NCBI GenBank assembly: GCA_015665265.1
Contig: JADFAM010000009.1
Location: 62,001-126,000 of the forward strand
DNA from: Flavobacterium sp.
GTDB lineage: Bacteria; Bacteroidota; Bacteroidia; Flavobacteriales; Flavobacteriaceae
Length of the DNA: 64,000 nt
Reading direction: 5' to 3'
Below the pieces are notes generated by a model. The model saw nothing but the letters and a program-made list of their open reading frames with translations, was not told the origin of the DNA and searched no databases. Positions 1 through 7,930 of the stretch are shown here, piece after piece (the first letter of the stretch is position 1; every line of letters begins with the position of its first letter). Made by a program: the position numbers and the translations under genes.

Positions 1-964
1 TCTTCATTAAGTCAGGAAAATCTGTAAACCCCCCATCTGCTCCTGCTTTATGTATAATAACATCAATCATTTGTTGAAAAGAATCAAATTCCTCCAAACT
101 ATCTTTTCTGAAGGTGTAGGGATGAACAACTAGACTTAGATTATGAGACTCTTCAACTAAAGAGGTAAAAGAAAACCCTGAGGTTGTTTTTGAAGAGATT
201 AGGTGTTTATACGAAGGGCCTATGCCATCTGCATAACTAGCATAAAACTGCAAAAGATTTTTTTGTTCAGGAAATTCCATTAATTGAACTAAAAATAATT
301 CTGATTTCAATTGATTTCTTATTCGTTCCAATTCTAGTGCATCAAAACATTGTAAAATACATTGATCATCTTTTGTAGAATACCCATATTTAGTTAATAT
401 TTCCAAAACTATTTTTGAAATATCTTTTCCGTTTTCTAGATGAAATTTTGGTTTTTTAATTTCAGGATATATTCCAATATTTTCACCAGTACTTTTATTG
501 AGGCCCTGAATTAGTTCTATTTCATCCTGTAAAGAATGTAATCGAAAAGAACTTGCCCCTTTAGGAAATCTTGTGGTATAAATTTGGAGACCTGTTTCAG
601 AATCAAACCGTTCAGTGACCTCCAAGCTTTTAAGTTCTTCAAAAGTGAAATCAATCACATAGTATTTGCCGTCTTCCCTTTTTCTGGCAGGGTATTTCTC
701 TGAAACGTTGGTCACGTCATCTAGTAATATGTCGTGAATTACAATAGGAATATCATCTTTGCTTAACACGATATCTTGTTCAATATAATCAGCATTCATA
801 GCATGCGCCATTGCTTTAGATGCCAAGGTGTGTTCAGGCAAATATCCAGAAGCGCCTCTGTGAGCCACTACTGTAATTTTTTTTGTTGATTTTAGCTCTT
901 TTTCTAGATTGGATTGACACGAGATACTTAATAAAATTATGATGATGAATGGTAGGTTTTTCAT
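1..964 (-). CDS. glpQ: Glycerophosphodiester phosphodiesterase lipoprotein (C-terminus cut by window edge)
   Basis: Not in the ORF track because it runs off the left edge; I translated it from the ATG at 964. It should hydrolyse glycerophosphodiesters to glycerol-3-phosphate and an alcohol at the cell surface or in the periplasm. The N-terminus is a lipoprotein signal with the lipid-attachment cysteine at about residue 16 (ILLSISCQSN). Next comes the family signature VAHRGASGYLPEHT with catalytic-type His and Arg, then YIEQDIVLSKDD and PIVIHD, the metal-binding and second catalytic region of the TIM barrel. At least 321 residues are present, near the usual GlpQ length, so little is missing. 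It is divergent from the small gene at 1014, with only 49 bases between the starts. The family is clear; the exact substrate is inferred. Confidence 0.9.
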   Translation of the reverse strand, partial: MKNLPFIIIILLSISCQSNLEKELKSTKKITVVAHRGASGYLPEHTLASKAMAHAMNADYIEQDIVLSKDDIPIVIHDILLDDVTNVSEKYPARKREDGKYYVIDFTFEELKSLEVTERFDSETGLQIYTTRFPKGASSFRLHSLQDEIELIQGLNKSTGENIGIYPEIKKPKFHLENGKDISKIVLEILTKYGYSTKDDQCILQCFDALELERIRNQLKSELFLVQLMEFPEQKNLLQFYASYADGIGPSYKHLISSKTTSGFSFTSLVEESHNLSLVVHPYTFRKDSLEEFDSFQQMIDVIIHKAGADGGFTDFPDLMK

Positions 965-1000
965 ATTGAAAAAAGGTTTATTTAAAGATAGAACTTTTTG

Positions 1001-1008
1001 TAGTTTTG
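1001..1008 (+). promoter_or_regulatory. -7 box of the 1014 gene, leaderless spacing
   Basis: TAGTTTTG is an exact match to the Bacteroidota -7 element TAnnTTTG and ends only five bases before the ATG at 1014. I see no convincing TTG at the right upstream distance. If used, transcription would start at or next to the A of the start codon. Confidence 0.5.
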
Positions 1009-1013
1009 TATTT

Positions 1014-1247
1014 ATGAAATTAGCACTAAAAATACTCTTTATTATTTTTATCTCATGGATGCTTCTAGGAGGCTATTTAGAATATATTAATCATTCTAAA
1101 GGTCCCATTGTAATGGGATTAGGAGTGATGTATTTATCATTTATTTTTATGCCTATTTTTATTTATTGGAGATATAAAGATGGAAAGTATAAAAAATACA
1201 TTATTAATGATAAGACCTTGCTAGGTGAAATGAAAAAAGAAGAATGA
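1014..1247 (+). CDS. Small two-helix membrane protein, function unknown
   Basis: I place the start at the internal ATG (MKLALKILFII), not at 939. The longer form would overlap the divergent GDPD gene and its promoter region, and the -7 box lies at 1001-1008. The 77-residue product has two hydrophobic segments (about residues 5-23 and 35-54) separated by GYLEYINHSKGPIV, then a short basic and polar cytoplasm-like tail (YKDGKYKKYIINDKT). I do not recognise a named family. It precedes hflX by 67 bases but hflX has its own -7 box, so they need not be one operon. Confidence 0.6.
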   Translation: MKLALKILFIIFISWMLLGGYLEYINHSKGPIVMGLGVMYLSFIFMPIFIYWRYKDGKYKKYIINDKTLLGEMKKEE

Positions 1248-1300
1248 TTTCAATGCTACCAAAACCCACTTTTTTAAACCTTTTCAATTAGTTTTCTTAG

Positions 1301-1308
1301 TACCTTTG
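1301..1308 (+). promoter_or_regulatory. -7 box of hflX, leaderless spacing
   Basis: TACCTTTG matches TAnnTTTG and ends six bases before the hflX ATG at 1315. No good -33 TTG is visible. The spacing predicts a leaderless or nearly leaderless hflX mRNA. Confidence 0.5.
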
Positions 1309-1314
1309 TAGCCT

Positions 1315-2523
1315 ATGATTGATCAGAGAGAAGCCATTTCAGAAAAAGTAGTTTTAATAGGAGTAATTACTCAATTACAAGATCAATCTCAATCAAAAGA
1401 GTACTTAGATGAATTAGAATTTTTAACAAATACTGCAGGAGGAGTTGCTGTTAAGCGTTTTGTTCAAAAATTAGAAAAACCTCATCCAAAAACATTTTTA
1501 GGAGCCGGGAAACTTGAGGAGGTTCGATCATATATTAACAGCAATGGTGTTGGAACTGCAATTTTTGATGATGAATTATCCCCAGCTCAATTAAGAAATA
1601 TTGAAAAAATACTCGATTGTAAAATTTTAGACAGAACCAATCTTATCTTAGATATTTTTGCTCAAAGAGCACAAACTAGTTCTGCTAAAACTCAAGTCGA
1701 ATTAGCGCAACATCAATACTTATTACCCCGTTTAACAAAACTTTGGACTCACTTAGACAAGCAAAAAGGGGGTATTGGAATGCGTGGTCCTGGAGAAACA
1801 GAAATAGAAACAGATAGACGAATTATTCGTGATAAAATTTCTTTGTTAAAGAAAAAACTGGTCACTATAGATAAGCAAATGGCTGTTCAGCGAAAAAATC
1901 GTGGTAAGATGGTTAGAGTTGCCCTAGTTGGATACACCAACGTTGGAAAATCTACCCTTATGAATGTGATTAGCAAAAGTGATGTTTTTGCAGAAAATAA
2001 ATTGTTTGCAACCCTAGATACAACGGTTAGAAAAGTAGTCATTAAAAACATCCCTTTTTTGATGACAGATACTGTAGGTTTTATAAGAAAACTACCTACA
2101 CAGCTAGTGGAATCCTTTAAATCTACATTAGATGAGGTCCGTGAAGCAGATTTATTGCTTCATGTAGTAGATATTTCACATCCTAATTTTGAAGACCATA
2201 TAGCTTCCGTTAATACTATTTTAAATGAAATTCATTGCGTAGACAAGCCAACAGTGATGGTTTTTAATAAAATAGATGCGTATACCCATGAAACAATAGA
2301 TGAAGATGATTTGGTTACTGAAAAAACAGCTGAACATTATTCTTTGGATGATTGGCAAAAAACTTGGATGAGTAGCGAAAAAAATGCGGCTATTTTTATT
2401 TCTGCATTAAATAAAGAAAATTTAGAATCTTTTAAAGAGATTACATATGAAAAAGTAAAAGAAATTCATATACAAAGATTTCCCTACAATGATTTCTTAT
2501 ACTATGAATACAAAGAAGACTAA
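1315..2523 (+). CDS. hflX: GTPase HflX
   Basis: This is a ribosome-associated GTPase of the Obg-HflX superfamily, known in other bacteria to split stalled or stress-damaged ribosomes. The 402 residues show the HflX N-terminal domain (about 30-130), the glycine-rich linker motif GGIGMRGPGETEIETDRR (about 152-169), a basic coiled helix, then the G domain. That domain has P-loop GYTNVGKST (206-214), G3 DTVGFIRKLP and G4 FNKID. Length is normal for the family. The gene converges with the CNNM-type gene; their stop codons are separated by one base. Confidence 0.97.
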   Translation: MIDQREAISEKVVLIGVITQLQDQSQSKEYLDELEFLTNTAGGVAVKRFVQKLEKPHPKTFLGAGKLEEVRSYINSNGVGTAIFDDELSPAQLRNIEKILDCKILDRTNLILDIFAQRAQTSSAKTQVELAQHQYLLPRLTKLWTHLDKQKGGIGMRGPGETEIETDRRIIRDKISLLKKKLVTIDKQMAVQRKNRGKMVRVALVGYTNVGKSTLMNVISKSDVFAENKLFATLDTTVRKVVIKNIPFLMTDTVGFIRKLPTQLVESFKSTLDEVREADLLLHVVDISHPNFEDHIASVNTILNEIHCVDKPTVMVFNKIDAYTHETIDEDDLVTEKTAEHYSLDDWQKTWMSSEKNAAIFISALNKENLESFKEITYEKVKEIHIQRFPYNDFLYYEYKED

Positions 2524-2524
2524 A

Positions 2525-3610
2525 TTAGTCATCAGTTGTTTGATCTTCAATAATACCAAGGCGTTTAGCTCTTCGTTCCCAACTTTTTCTGGCTAAAAGC
2601 TGCATATCTTCGATGGTGTCACTTTCATCCATAATTTCCAAACCGAGAAGCGTTTCAATCATATCTTCCTGAGTTACCAAACCACTAACTGAGCCATATT
2701 CATCAACTACCAGTGCAATATGCTCTCGCTCATCTATCAATTTATCAAACAAACTTGGAATTGGTAGATTTCTTTCTGTAATTAAAATTGATCGTTTAAT
2801 ATTTTTAAGAGGTTGTTTCCCGTTTCCTCTGATAATGGCTTCCAATAACTGATCTTTTAAAAAATATCCTGAAATATTATCTGATTTTTCGGTGTAGATT
2901 GGAATTCTTGAAAAGCGTAACATTTGATTTTCATCAAAAAAATCTTGAATGGTTTGATCTTCATTTGCAGATTTTAAAACAGTTCTGGGTGTCATAATAT
3001 CTCGTACTCTAACGTCTTTGAAATTTAATAGATTTTTAATGACGTTACTTTCTGACGTTTGAAAAACGCCCTCTTTTTCAGCGATCTCAGTCATTGCAGT
3101 GAAGTCTTCTCTACTTAAAACACTACCATGTCCTTTGCCACCAATCAAACTTGTTGTGAGTTGAAGTAGCCAAAGAATCCCAGTATATTTCAAAGGAAAA
3201 ATTAAGATAAGTAGTGCTTTTGAGGTAAAATGTGCTAATTGTTTCCAGTAAGTAGCGCCTATTGTTTTTGGAATGATCTCTGAGACTATTAATATTAATA
3301 AAGTCATAATAGAAGAAACGATTCCTACGATATTAATTCCTAAAAATTCAATTTTATATGGAAGTTGCTCAGCCTGAACTCCAACTAAAATTGCACCCAC
3401 CGTATGGGCTATTGTATTTAGTGTTAAGATTGCAATTAAGGGTTTGTCTACATCTTTTTTTAGTTCTTCTAAAATTGAAGCATAAGCGAATCCTTCCTTC
3501 TTTTTTAAATTAATATACGTAGAGCTAACACTCAGTAAAACAGCCTCTAGAATAGAACAAAGAAATGAGAAAAATATAGAAACAGTCGCGTAAACAAGTA
3601 ATAATGTCAT
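2525..3610 (-). CDS. CNNM/CorC-type membrane protein (DUF21 plus CBS pair)
   Basis: This is an inner-membrane protein of the hemolysin-related CNNM family, whose better-known members move or regulate Mg2+ and other divalent cations. Residues about 1-165 contain four hydrophobic segments of the DUF21 domain, including the polar SEIIPKTIGA motif typical of the family. Residues about 200-320 form a tandem CBS pair (VRDIMTPRTVLKS, then HIALVVDEYGSVSGLVTQEDMIE). The protein ends soon after the second CBS domain. It therefore lacks the C-terminal CorC_HlyC domain found in longer 420-440 residue homologues. A transport role is inferred from the family only. Confidence 0.9.
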   Translation of the reverse strand: MTLLLVYATVSIFFSFLCSILEAVLLSVSSTYINLKKKEGFAYASILEELKKDVDKPLIAILTLNTIAHTVGAILVGVQAEQLPYKIEFLGINIVGIVSSIMTLLILIVSEIIPKTIGATYWKQLAHFTSKALLILIFPLKYTGILWLLQLTTSLIGGKGHGSVLSREDFTAMTEIAEKEGVFQTSESNVIKNLLNFKDVRVRDIMTPRTVLKSANEDQTIQDFFDENQMLRFSRIPIYTEKSDNISGYFLKDQLLEAIIRGNGKQPLKNIKRSILITERNLPIPSLFDKLIDEREHIALVVDEYGSVSGLVTQEDMIETLLGLEIMDESDTIEDMQLLARKSWERRAKRLGIIEDQTTDD

Positions 3611-3684
3611 TAATTAATTTTAGATAGTAAATATATCAAAAAAGAAAACTTGAAACTATTTCAATTCTATCGATTGATAAATTT

Positions 3685-4524
3685 TTAGAAAATATAATTT
3701 ACGCCTAAGCCAAATAATTGCTTAAATTGAACATATCTAGAGGCGTTATCATCAATAATCATATGAAGGTTTAGATTTGTAGATAAGTACTTGTTTATTT
3801 GCATGACAAAATTAATTTGATAATTGAGGTCAATATTTTGGGGTTCTTCAAGATAGTTAGCATATGCATTGAAAATATTCTCAACAGTTACATTATCCAT
3901 TAAAGTTGCTCTATAATATATAGAGGTGTAAAAACCCAATTGATAAAGAGATGTTTCTCCTATCTCTGTACCATATTGCCCAGAAAAATCGTCACTTACA
4001 AAAGTGGCTTTAGTAGTAGCAGGTGCAATGTTAATATTAAAATGATCAGAATTTTTATAAATAACACCAGGTCCAATTGTTATGTATCCTGGCGCAAAAA
4101 AGTCTGATGTTGCCTTTTTTTCTGGTAATGAATAATCGTATCCTGTTGTAAATTGAGTACGAACATTGGCAAAGAATGAATAAGACCAATTAGTAGAGGC
4201 TTTTTTAGAGACCAAAGAATTAAATTCAAACTGATCATCTGTTTTTCTTGAGCCAGTTCCACTAATATTACTAATTCCATATTTAGTAATTATTTTATTG
4301 TCCCATGCCCAATCACCCTTCTTGTAATTAAAATCATAATTAATACTTACAGTTCCTGAGACTGCATTTTCTCCACCAGCAATCCAATTAGAAAATGAAG
4401 CTTGATTAAACAATAAGGTAAACGTTCCTTTTTTAGTCCAGTTTGATATTGAATCTAAATTATTTTGTTGAGCAAAATTTGAAATGCTAGCCATTAGCAA
4501 GCAAAGAGTAGTTATTTTTTTCAT
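3685..4524 (-). CDS. DUF3078 family outer-membrane beta protein, copy 1
   Basis: This is a 279-residue exported protein with an N-terminal signal peptide (ITTLCLLMASISNFAQQ). Alternating aromatic beta strands run through to the C-terminus, which ends in a barrel-like FGLGVNYIF. The stretch FNQASFSNWIAGGENAVSG and the following NYDFNYKKGDWAWDNK are the conserved start of the DUF3078 family, common in Bacteroidota and of unknown function. It is the last gene of the sufE-DUF59-DUF2480-DUF3078-DUF3078 run and a clear paralogue of the upstream neighbour. Outer-membrane location is inferred from the strand pattern. Confidence 0.88.
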   Translation of the reverse strand: MKKITTLCLLMASISNFAQQNNLDSISNWTKKGTFTLLFNQASFSNWIAGGENAVSGTVSINYDFNYKKGDWAWDNKIITKYGISNISGTGSRKTDDQFEFNSLVSKKASTNWSYSFFANVRTQFTTGYDYSLPEKKATSDFFAPGYITIGPGVIYKNSDHFNINIAPATTKATFVSDDFSGQYGTEIGETSLYQLGFYTSIYYRATLMDNVTVENIFNAYANYLEEPQNIDLNYQINFVMQINKYLSTNLNLHMIIDDNASRYVQFKQLFGLGVNYIF

Positions 4525-4591
4525 CTTATTAGGGGGGTTAAAATAAGATTGCTAAAATAAGAATTATAATGAAATAATGAGCCCTAGTAAC

Positions 4592-5545
4592 TTATATTTT
4601 ATGAAAAGTATAATTAACGCCAAGCCCAAAAAGTTGCCTAAATTGTATTTTACTTGAAGCATTTGTATCAGATTTTAAATGTAATGTTAAGTTCACAGAT
4701 AAGTATTTATTTACATCAACTTCAAAGTTTGCTTGATGATTAATATCTATATTTTGAGGGTTGTCAATATAGTCTGAGTATAAAGCAATAATGTTCTCTA
4801 CAGTAACATTATCAATCAATTTAAATTTTAAAAAAGCAGACATATTTAATCCAATACCATAAATAGACCTCTTTCCTTTAGGGACACCGTACATCCCAGA
4901 AAATGGTTTTGAAACAAAAATAAATCTTGAAGTTGCAGGAGCTATATTCACTCTTAAATTTTCATTTTTACGCCACAGTATACCTGGCCCAAAACTAAAA
5001 TATGCAGGAGACATAATAGATGAAACTTCTAATCTAGGATCTTTAGAGTAATCAAAACCTCTTGAAAATTGAGATATAAAGTTTGAGAAAAAAGAGATAT
5101 ACCATTCTTCGATAGACTCCAGTGCGAGAATAGAGTTGTATTCAAATCGATCATCTGTTTTTCTAAAGCCTTGTTTATTTACATGAGATATACCATATGA
5201 AGAAATGATTTTATTATCCCATTTCCACTTTTTATTTCTATAATTAAAATCATAATTAACACCAATATTTCCTGCTACATTATTTTCACCACCCGCTAGC
5301 CAATTTGAAAAAGATGTTTGGTTAAAAATAAAATTAACTCTTCCGTTTACAGTCCATTCTTCTGGAGCTTCTTTTTTTTCTTTTTGCTCATTTTTTAAAA
5401 TGGAGTCTAGCTTGAGTTGCAGTGATGCAATGTTATTTTTTAATTCAATTTTTTTGATAGAGTCTATTCTTTTGATAGAGTCTTTTTTTATTTGAGAAAA
5501 ACAAGTGGCTGAAAATAAAAAGAATATGATGAATAGTTTTTTCAT
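4592..5545 (-). CDS. DUF3078 family outer-membrane beta protein, copy 2
   Basis: This 317-residue paralogue of the adjacent gene shares motif after motif (FNQTSFSNWLAGGENNVAG, KTDDRFEYNS, NIAPATSRF, FRQLFGLGVNYTF). It differs by an insert of roughly 40 charged residues after the signal peptide (KDSIKRIDSIKKIELK, then LQLKLDSILKNEQKEKKEAPEE). That insert looks helical and could be a short coiled coil or periplasmic linker. The tandem pair probably arose by duplication. No enzymatic motif is visible and function is unknown. Confidence 0.88.
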   Translation of the reverse strand: MKKLFIIFFLFSATCFSQIKKDSIKRIDSIKKIELKNNIASLQLKLDSILKNEQKEKKEAPEEWTVNGRVNFIFNQTSFSNWLAGGENNVAGNIGVNYDFNYRNKKWKWDNKIISSYGISHVNKQGFRKTDDRFEYNSILALESIEEWYISFFSNFISQFSRGFDYSKDPRLEVSSIMSPAYFSFGPGILWRKNENLRVNIAPATSRFIFVSKPFSGMYGVPKGKRSIYGIGLNMSAFLKFKLIDNVTVENIIALYSDYIDNPQNIDINHQANFEVDVNKYLSVNLTLHLKSDTNASSKIQFRQLFGLGVNYTFHKI

Positions 5546-5568
5546 AAACCTAGTCAGATAGTGTAAGA

Positions 5569-6078
5569 TTATTTTTTTCTTTTAGATATTGGAACAGTAG
5601 AGCAAGCCTCTCCGTACATAATAGTTTTTGCTATAGGATGTAATTTTTGAATTAACATTGCAAAAGCTGATGAGGGTATGGGTTTATTCGCGCAGCCTTT
5701 AATTATTATAGATTTTTCTTGTAACCTTTCAGTATTGTAATTTTGGATAATTTCACTGAATATGATAGTTTCTAAAAGGTCTAAATCTCCCACAACAATT
5801 TTTTTTGCAAATGGAGCTAGTTTAGCGGAAATTAATAAATAAGCCCACGAGGGTATAATAGCATCTTCAGAACATGTTAAAGCAACAAAAGAGTCTTTAT
5901 AAATAGACCAATCATGGTTTCTCACGGAAGTTCTAAAATCTTTCTCCTTCAAAATAATTCCCTCGTATAGCCAATCTTTAATGTCTAGAGAAATTCTTCT
6001 GCCTGCAGGATATAATTCCTCTAAATCAATATTTATAAGGCTACTATTCGAAACTCTATTAATTATTTCTTTAGACAT
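5569..6078 (-). CDS. DUF2480 family protein
   Basis: A 169-residue soluble protein with no signal peptide, matching the DUF2480 family of Bacteroidota. Characteristic stretches are ISLDIKDWLYEGIILKEKDFR, FVALTCSEDAIIPSWAYLLI and IIKGCANKPIPSSAFAMLIQKL. Two conserved-looking cysteines sit in TCSED and KGCANK, and a third in EACSTVP near the end. It lies 31 bases downstream of the DUF59 SUF gene, in the same orientation as sufE. The context suggests a role connected with Fe-S cluster assembly or sulfur handling, but that is only guilt by association. Confidence 0.85.
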   Translation of the reverse strand: MSKEIINRVSNSSLINIDLEELYPAGRRISLDIKDWLYEGIILKEKDFRTSVRNHDWSIYKDSFVALTCSEDAIIPSWAYLLISAKLAPFAKKIVVGDLDLLETIIFSEIIQNYNTERLQEKSIIIKGCANKPIPSSAFAMLIQKLHPIAKTIMYGEACSTVPISKRKK

Positions 6079-6109
6079 TTTTATTACTTAATATATAAAA
6101 TGATTGTTT

Positions 6110-6430
6110 TTATAACATTCCTAGTTCTAGTTTTGCCTCATCACTCATCATATCCTGTGTCCAGGTAGGGTCAAATGTGATTTCTACCTCAGCAGTATTT
6201 ATTTCTTTTAAAGATTTAACTTTATCTTCAATTTCTATAGGAAGACTTTCAGCAACTGGGCAATTAGGTGACGTTAAAGTCATCAATATTTTTGCATCAT
6301 TTTTTTCATTAACAAACACGTCATATATCAATCCAAGCTCATAAATATCTACAGGGATTTCAGGATCATAAATTGTCTTTAAGACACCTACTATTTTATC
6401 TCCTATTACTTGTATTTCTTCTTCTGTCAT
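6110..6430 (-). CDS. SUF system Fe-S cluster assembly protein, DUF59/MIP18 family
   Basis: A 106-residue single-domain DUF59 (MIP18/PaaD-like) protein. It carries the family hallmarks DPEIPVDIYELGLIYDV near the N-terminus and LTSPNCPVAESLP with the conserved cysteine in the middle. Relatives such as SufT and the eukaryotic CIA factor help mature or deliver Fe-S clusters. It sits between sufE and DUF2480 with short gaps (23 and 31 bases), so the three are almost surely co-transcribed. Confidence 0.92.
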   Translation of the reverse strand: MTEEEIQVIGDKIVGVLKTIYDPEIPVDIYELGLIYDVFVNEKNDAKILMTLTSPNCPVAESLPIEIEDKVKSLKEINTAEVEITFDPTWTQDMMSDEAKLELGML

Positions 6431-6453
6431 TTTTTGAAATTTATTTTTCAGAT

Positions 6454-6882
6454 CTATTTAATAGATGTATTAGCTTGTTGTGCAATGGCATAAAGTTTAA
6501 TCTGTTTTAGCATAGAAACAAGACCATTTGCTCTTGTTGGAGACAAATGTTCTTTTAAGCCTATTTTATCAATAAAAATAGTGTCAGCCGCCAAAATATC
6601 TTTTGGTGTTTGGTTTGTAAAAACACGTAACAGTAATGCTACCAATCCTTTTGTTAAAATAGCATCGCTGTCTGCAGTAAAATTTATTTTAGAATCATTC
6701 ATTTTTGAATACAACCAAACTTTAGATTGACATCCCTTAATGATATTTTCTTCAATTTTATATTGATCATCAATTAGAGGAAGGGATTTGCCTAATTCTA
6801 TCAAGTATTCGTATCGTTCCATCCAATCATCAAAGAGGTTAAACTCATCAATTATTTCTTCTTGTATTTCTCTAATTGTCAT
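6454..6882 (-). CDS. sufE: Cysteine desulfuration protein SufE
   Basis: SufE accepts persulfide sulfur from the cysteine desulfurase SufS and passes it to the SufBCD scaffold. The 142-residue sequence has the conserved IIKGCQSKVWL motif with the acceptor cysteine at residue 51, the same position as in E. coli SufE. The C-terminal GLKEHLSPTRANGLVSMLKQIK is also typical. It is the first gene of the minus-strand run, and sufBCDS are not in this window. A -7 box lies upstream at 6930-6937, in the region shared with the divergent PfkB gene. Confidence 0.95.
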   Translation of the reverse strand: MTIREIQEEIIDEFNLFDDWMERYEYLIELGKSLPLIDDQYKIEENIIKGCQSKVWLYSKMNDSKINFTADSDAILTKGLVALLLRVFTNQTPKDILAADTIFIDKIGLKEHLSPTRANGLVSMLKQIKLYAIAQQANTSIK

Positions 6883-6929
6883 TTTTAAAACTTATTTTTG
6901 ATGCTTCAGAAACTGTAATTTAACATTCA

Positions 6930-6937
6930 CAAAATTA
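6930..6937 (-). promoter_or_regulatory. -7 box of the sufE operon
   Basis: Read on the minus strand, TAATTTTG matches TAnnTTTG, about 48 bases before the sufE start. A plus-strand match TATTTTTG at 6893-6900 could serve the divergent PfkB gene, so the two promoters would overlap. Confidence 0.45.
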
Positions 6938-6954
6938 CGGTAAAAAAAATTAAA

Positions 6955-7881
6955 ATGAGTAAACTATTAGTAGTTGGAACTGTTGCATTTGATGCCATCG
7001 AAACCCCTTTTGGCAAAACTGATAAAATTTTAGGGGGATCTGGAACTTTTGTTGGTTTAGCAGCTGCACATTTTGGCGTTCAAACAGGTATTGTTTCTGT
7101 TGTTGGTGGTGATTTCCCTAAATCATATTTAAATATGATGAATGACAAAGGAATTAATACTGATGGTGTGGAGATTATTGAAGACGAGAAAACATTTTTT
7201 TGGAGTGGAAAATATCACAATGACATGAATTCAAGAGATACTCTTGTTACTGAATTAAATGTTTTAGCAGATTTCACTCCTGTAGTTCCAGAAACTTTTA
7301 GAGATGCAGCAATTGTTGTTTTAGGAAATTTGCATCCTTTAACTCAGAGTTCGGTGTTAGATCAGTTGAGTGCCCAACCTAAGTTAGTTATCTTAGATAC
7401 CATGAATTTTTGGATGGATGCAGCTTTAGAAGATCTTCATACGGTATTAAAAAGAGTTGATGTAATTACGATTAATGATGAAGAAGCTCGTCAATTAAGT
7501 GGAGAATATTCATTAGTAAATGCAGCTAAGAAAATACATTTGATGGGTCCTAAATTTGTAGTCATCAAAAAAGGAGAGCATGGAGCATTGTTGTTTAATG
7601 AAGGAAAAATGTTTTTTGCCCCAGCATTACCTCTTGGAGAGGTTTTTGATCCAACAGGCGCAGGAGATACTTTTGCGGGAGGTTTTTCTGGCTATTTAGC
7701 TAAGACTGAAGATATTTCTTTTGAGAGTATGAAAAATGCTGTTATTTATGGGTCAAATTTGGCATCTTTTTGTGTTGAAAAATTTGGCACTGAAAGAATG
7801 CAAGCTCTTCAAAGTGACGAAGTGCACGAGAGATTAAAAGTTTTTAAAGAGTTAACACAATTTGATATTAAATTAACATAA
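6955..7881 (+). CDS. PfkB-family carbohydrate/nucleoside kinase
   Basis: A ribokinase-fold kinase of 308 residues that transfers the ATP gamma-phosphate to a sugar or nucleoside hydroxyl. The N-terminal KILGGSGTFVGLAAAHFG is the substrate-side motif, and FDPTGAGDTFAGGF (about 231-244) is PfkB signature 2 with catalytic Asp238. The substrate cannot be read from sequence; relatives in Bacteroidota are often annotated as sugar kinase or adenosine kinase-like. It precedes the PurF-like gene by 49 bases, but a terminator hairpin lies between them. Confidence 0.9.
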   Translation: MSKLLVVGTVAFDAIETPFGKTDKILGGSGTFVGLAAAHFGVQTGIVSVVGGDFPKSYLNMMNDKGINTDGVEIIEDEKTFFWSGKYHNDMNSRDTLVTELNVLADFTPVVPETFRDAAIVVLGNLHPLTQSSVLDQLSAQPKLVILDTMNFWMDAALEDLHTVLKRVDVITINDEEARQLSGEYSLVNAAKKIHLMGPKFVVIKKGEHGALLFNEGKMFFAPALPLGEVFDPTGAGDTFAGGFSGYLAKTEDISFESMKNAVIYGSNLASFCVEKFGTERMQALQSDEVHERLKVFKELTQFDIKLT

Positions 7882-7905
7882 ATCCGTCTCTATGCGGATT
7901 TTTTT
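7881..7905 (+). terminator. Intrinsic terminator after the PfkB gene
   Basis: Six-base-pair stem AATCCG/CGGATT with an eight-base loop followed by a run of T. It starts on the stop codon and lies within the 49-base gap before the PurF-like gene, so it may only attenuate read-through. Confidence 0.6.
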
Positions 7906-7930
7906 CATTTAAAAATAAAATGACCAAACT

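Noticed and set aside
939-1013. 25-residue N-terminal extension of the small membrane protein
   Set aside because: It overlaps the start of the divergent GDPD gene and the -7 box at 1001; the ATG at 1014 is the better start.
2518-2530. Palindrome GACTAAATTAGTC covering both stop codons of hflX and the CNNM gene
   Set aside because: Short and A/T-rich; it is explained by two TAA stops facing each other one base apart, so I do not claim a terminator.
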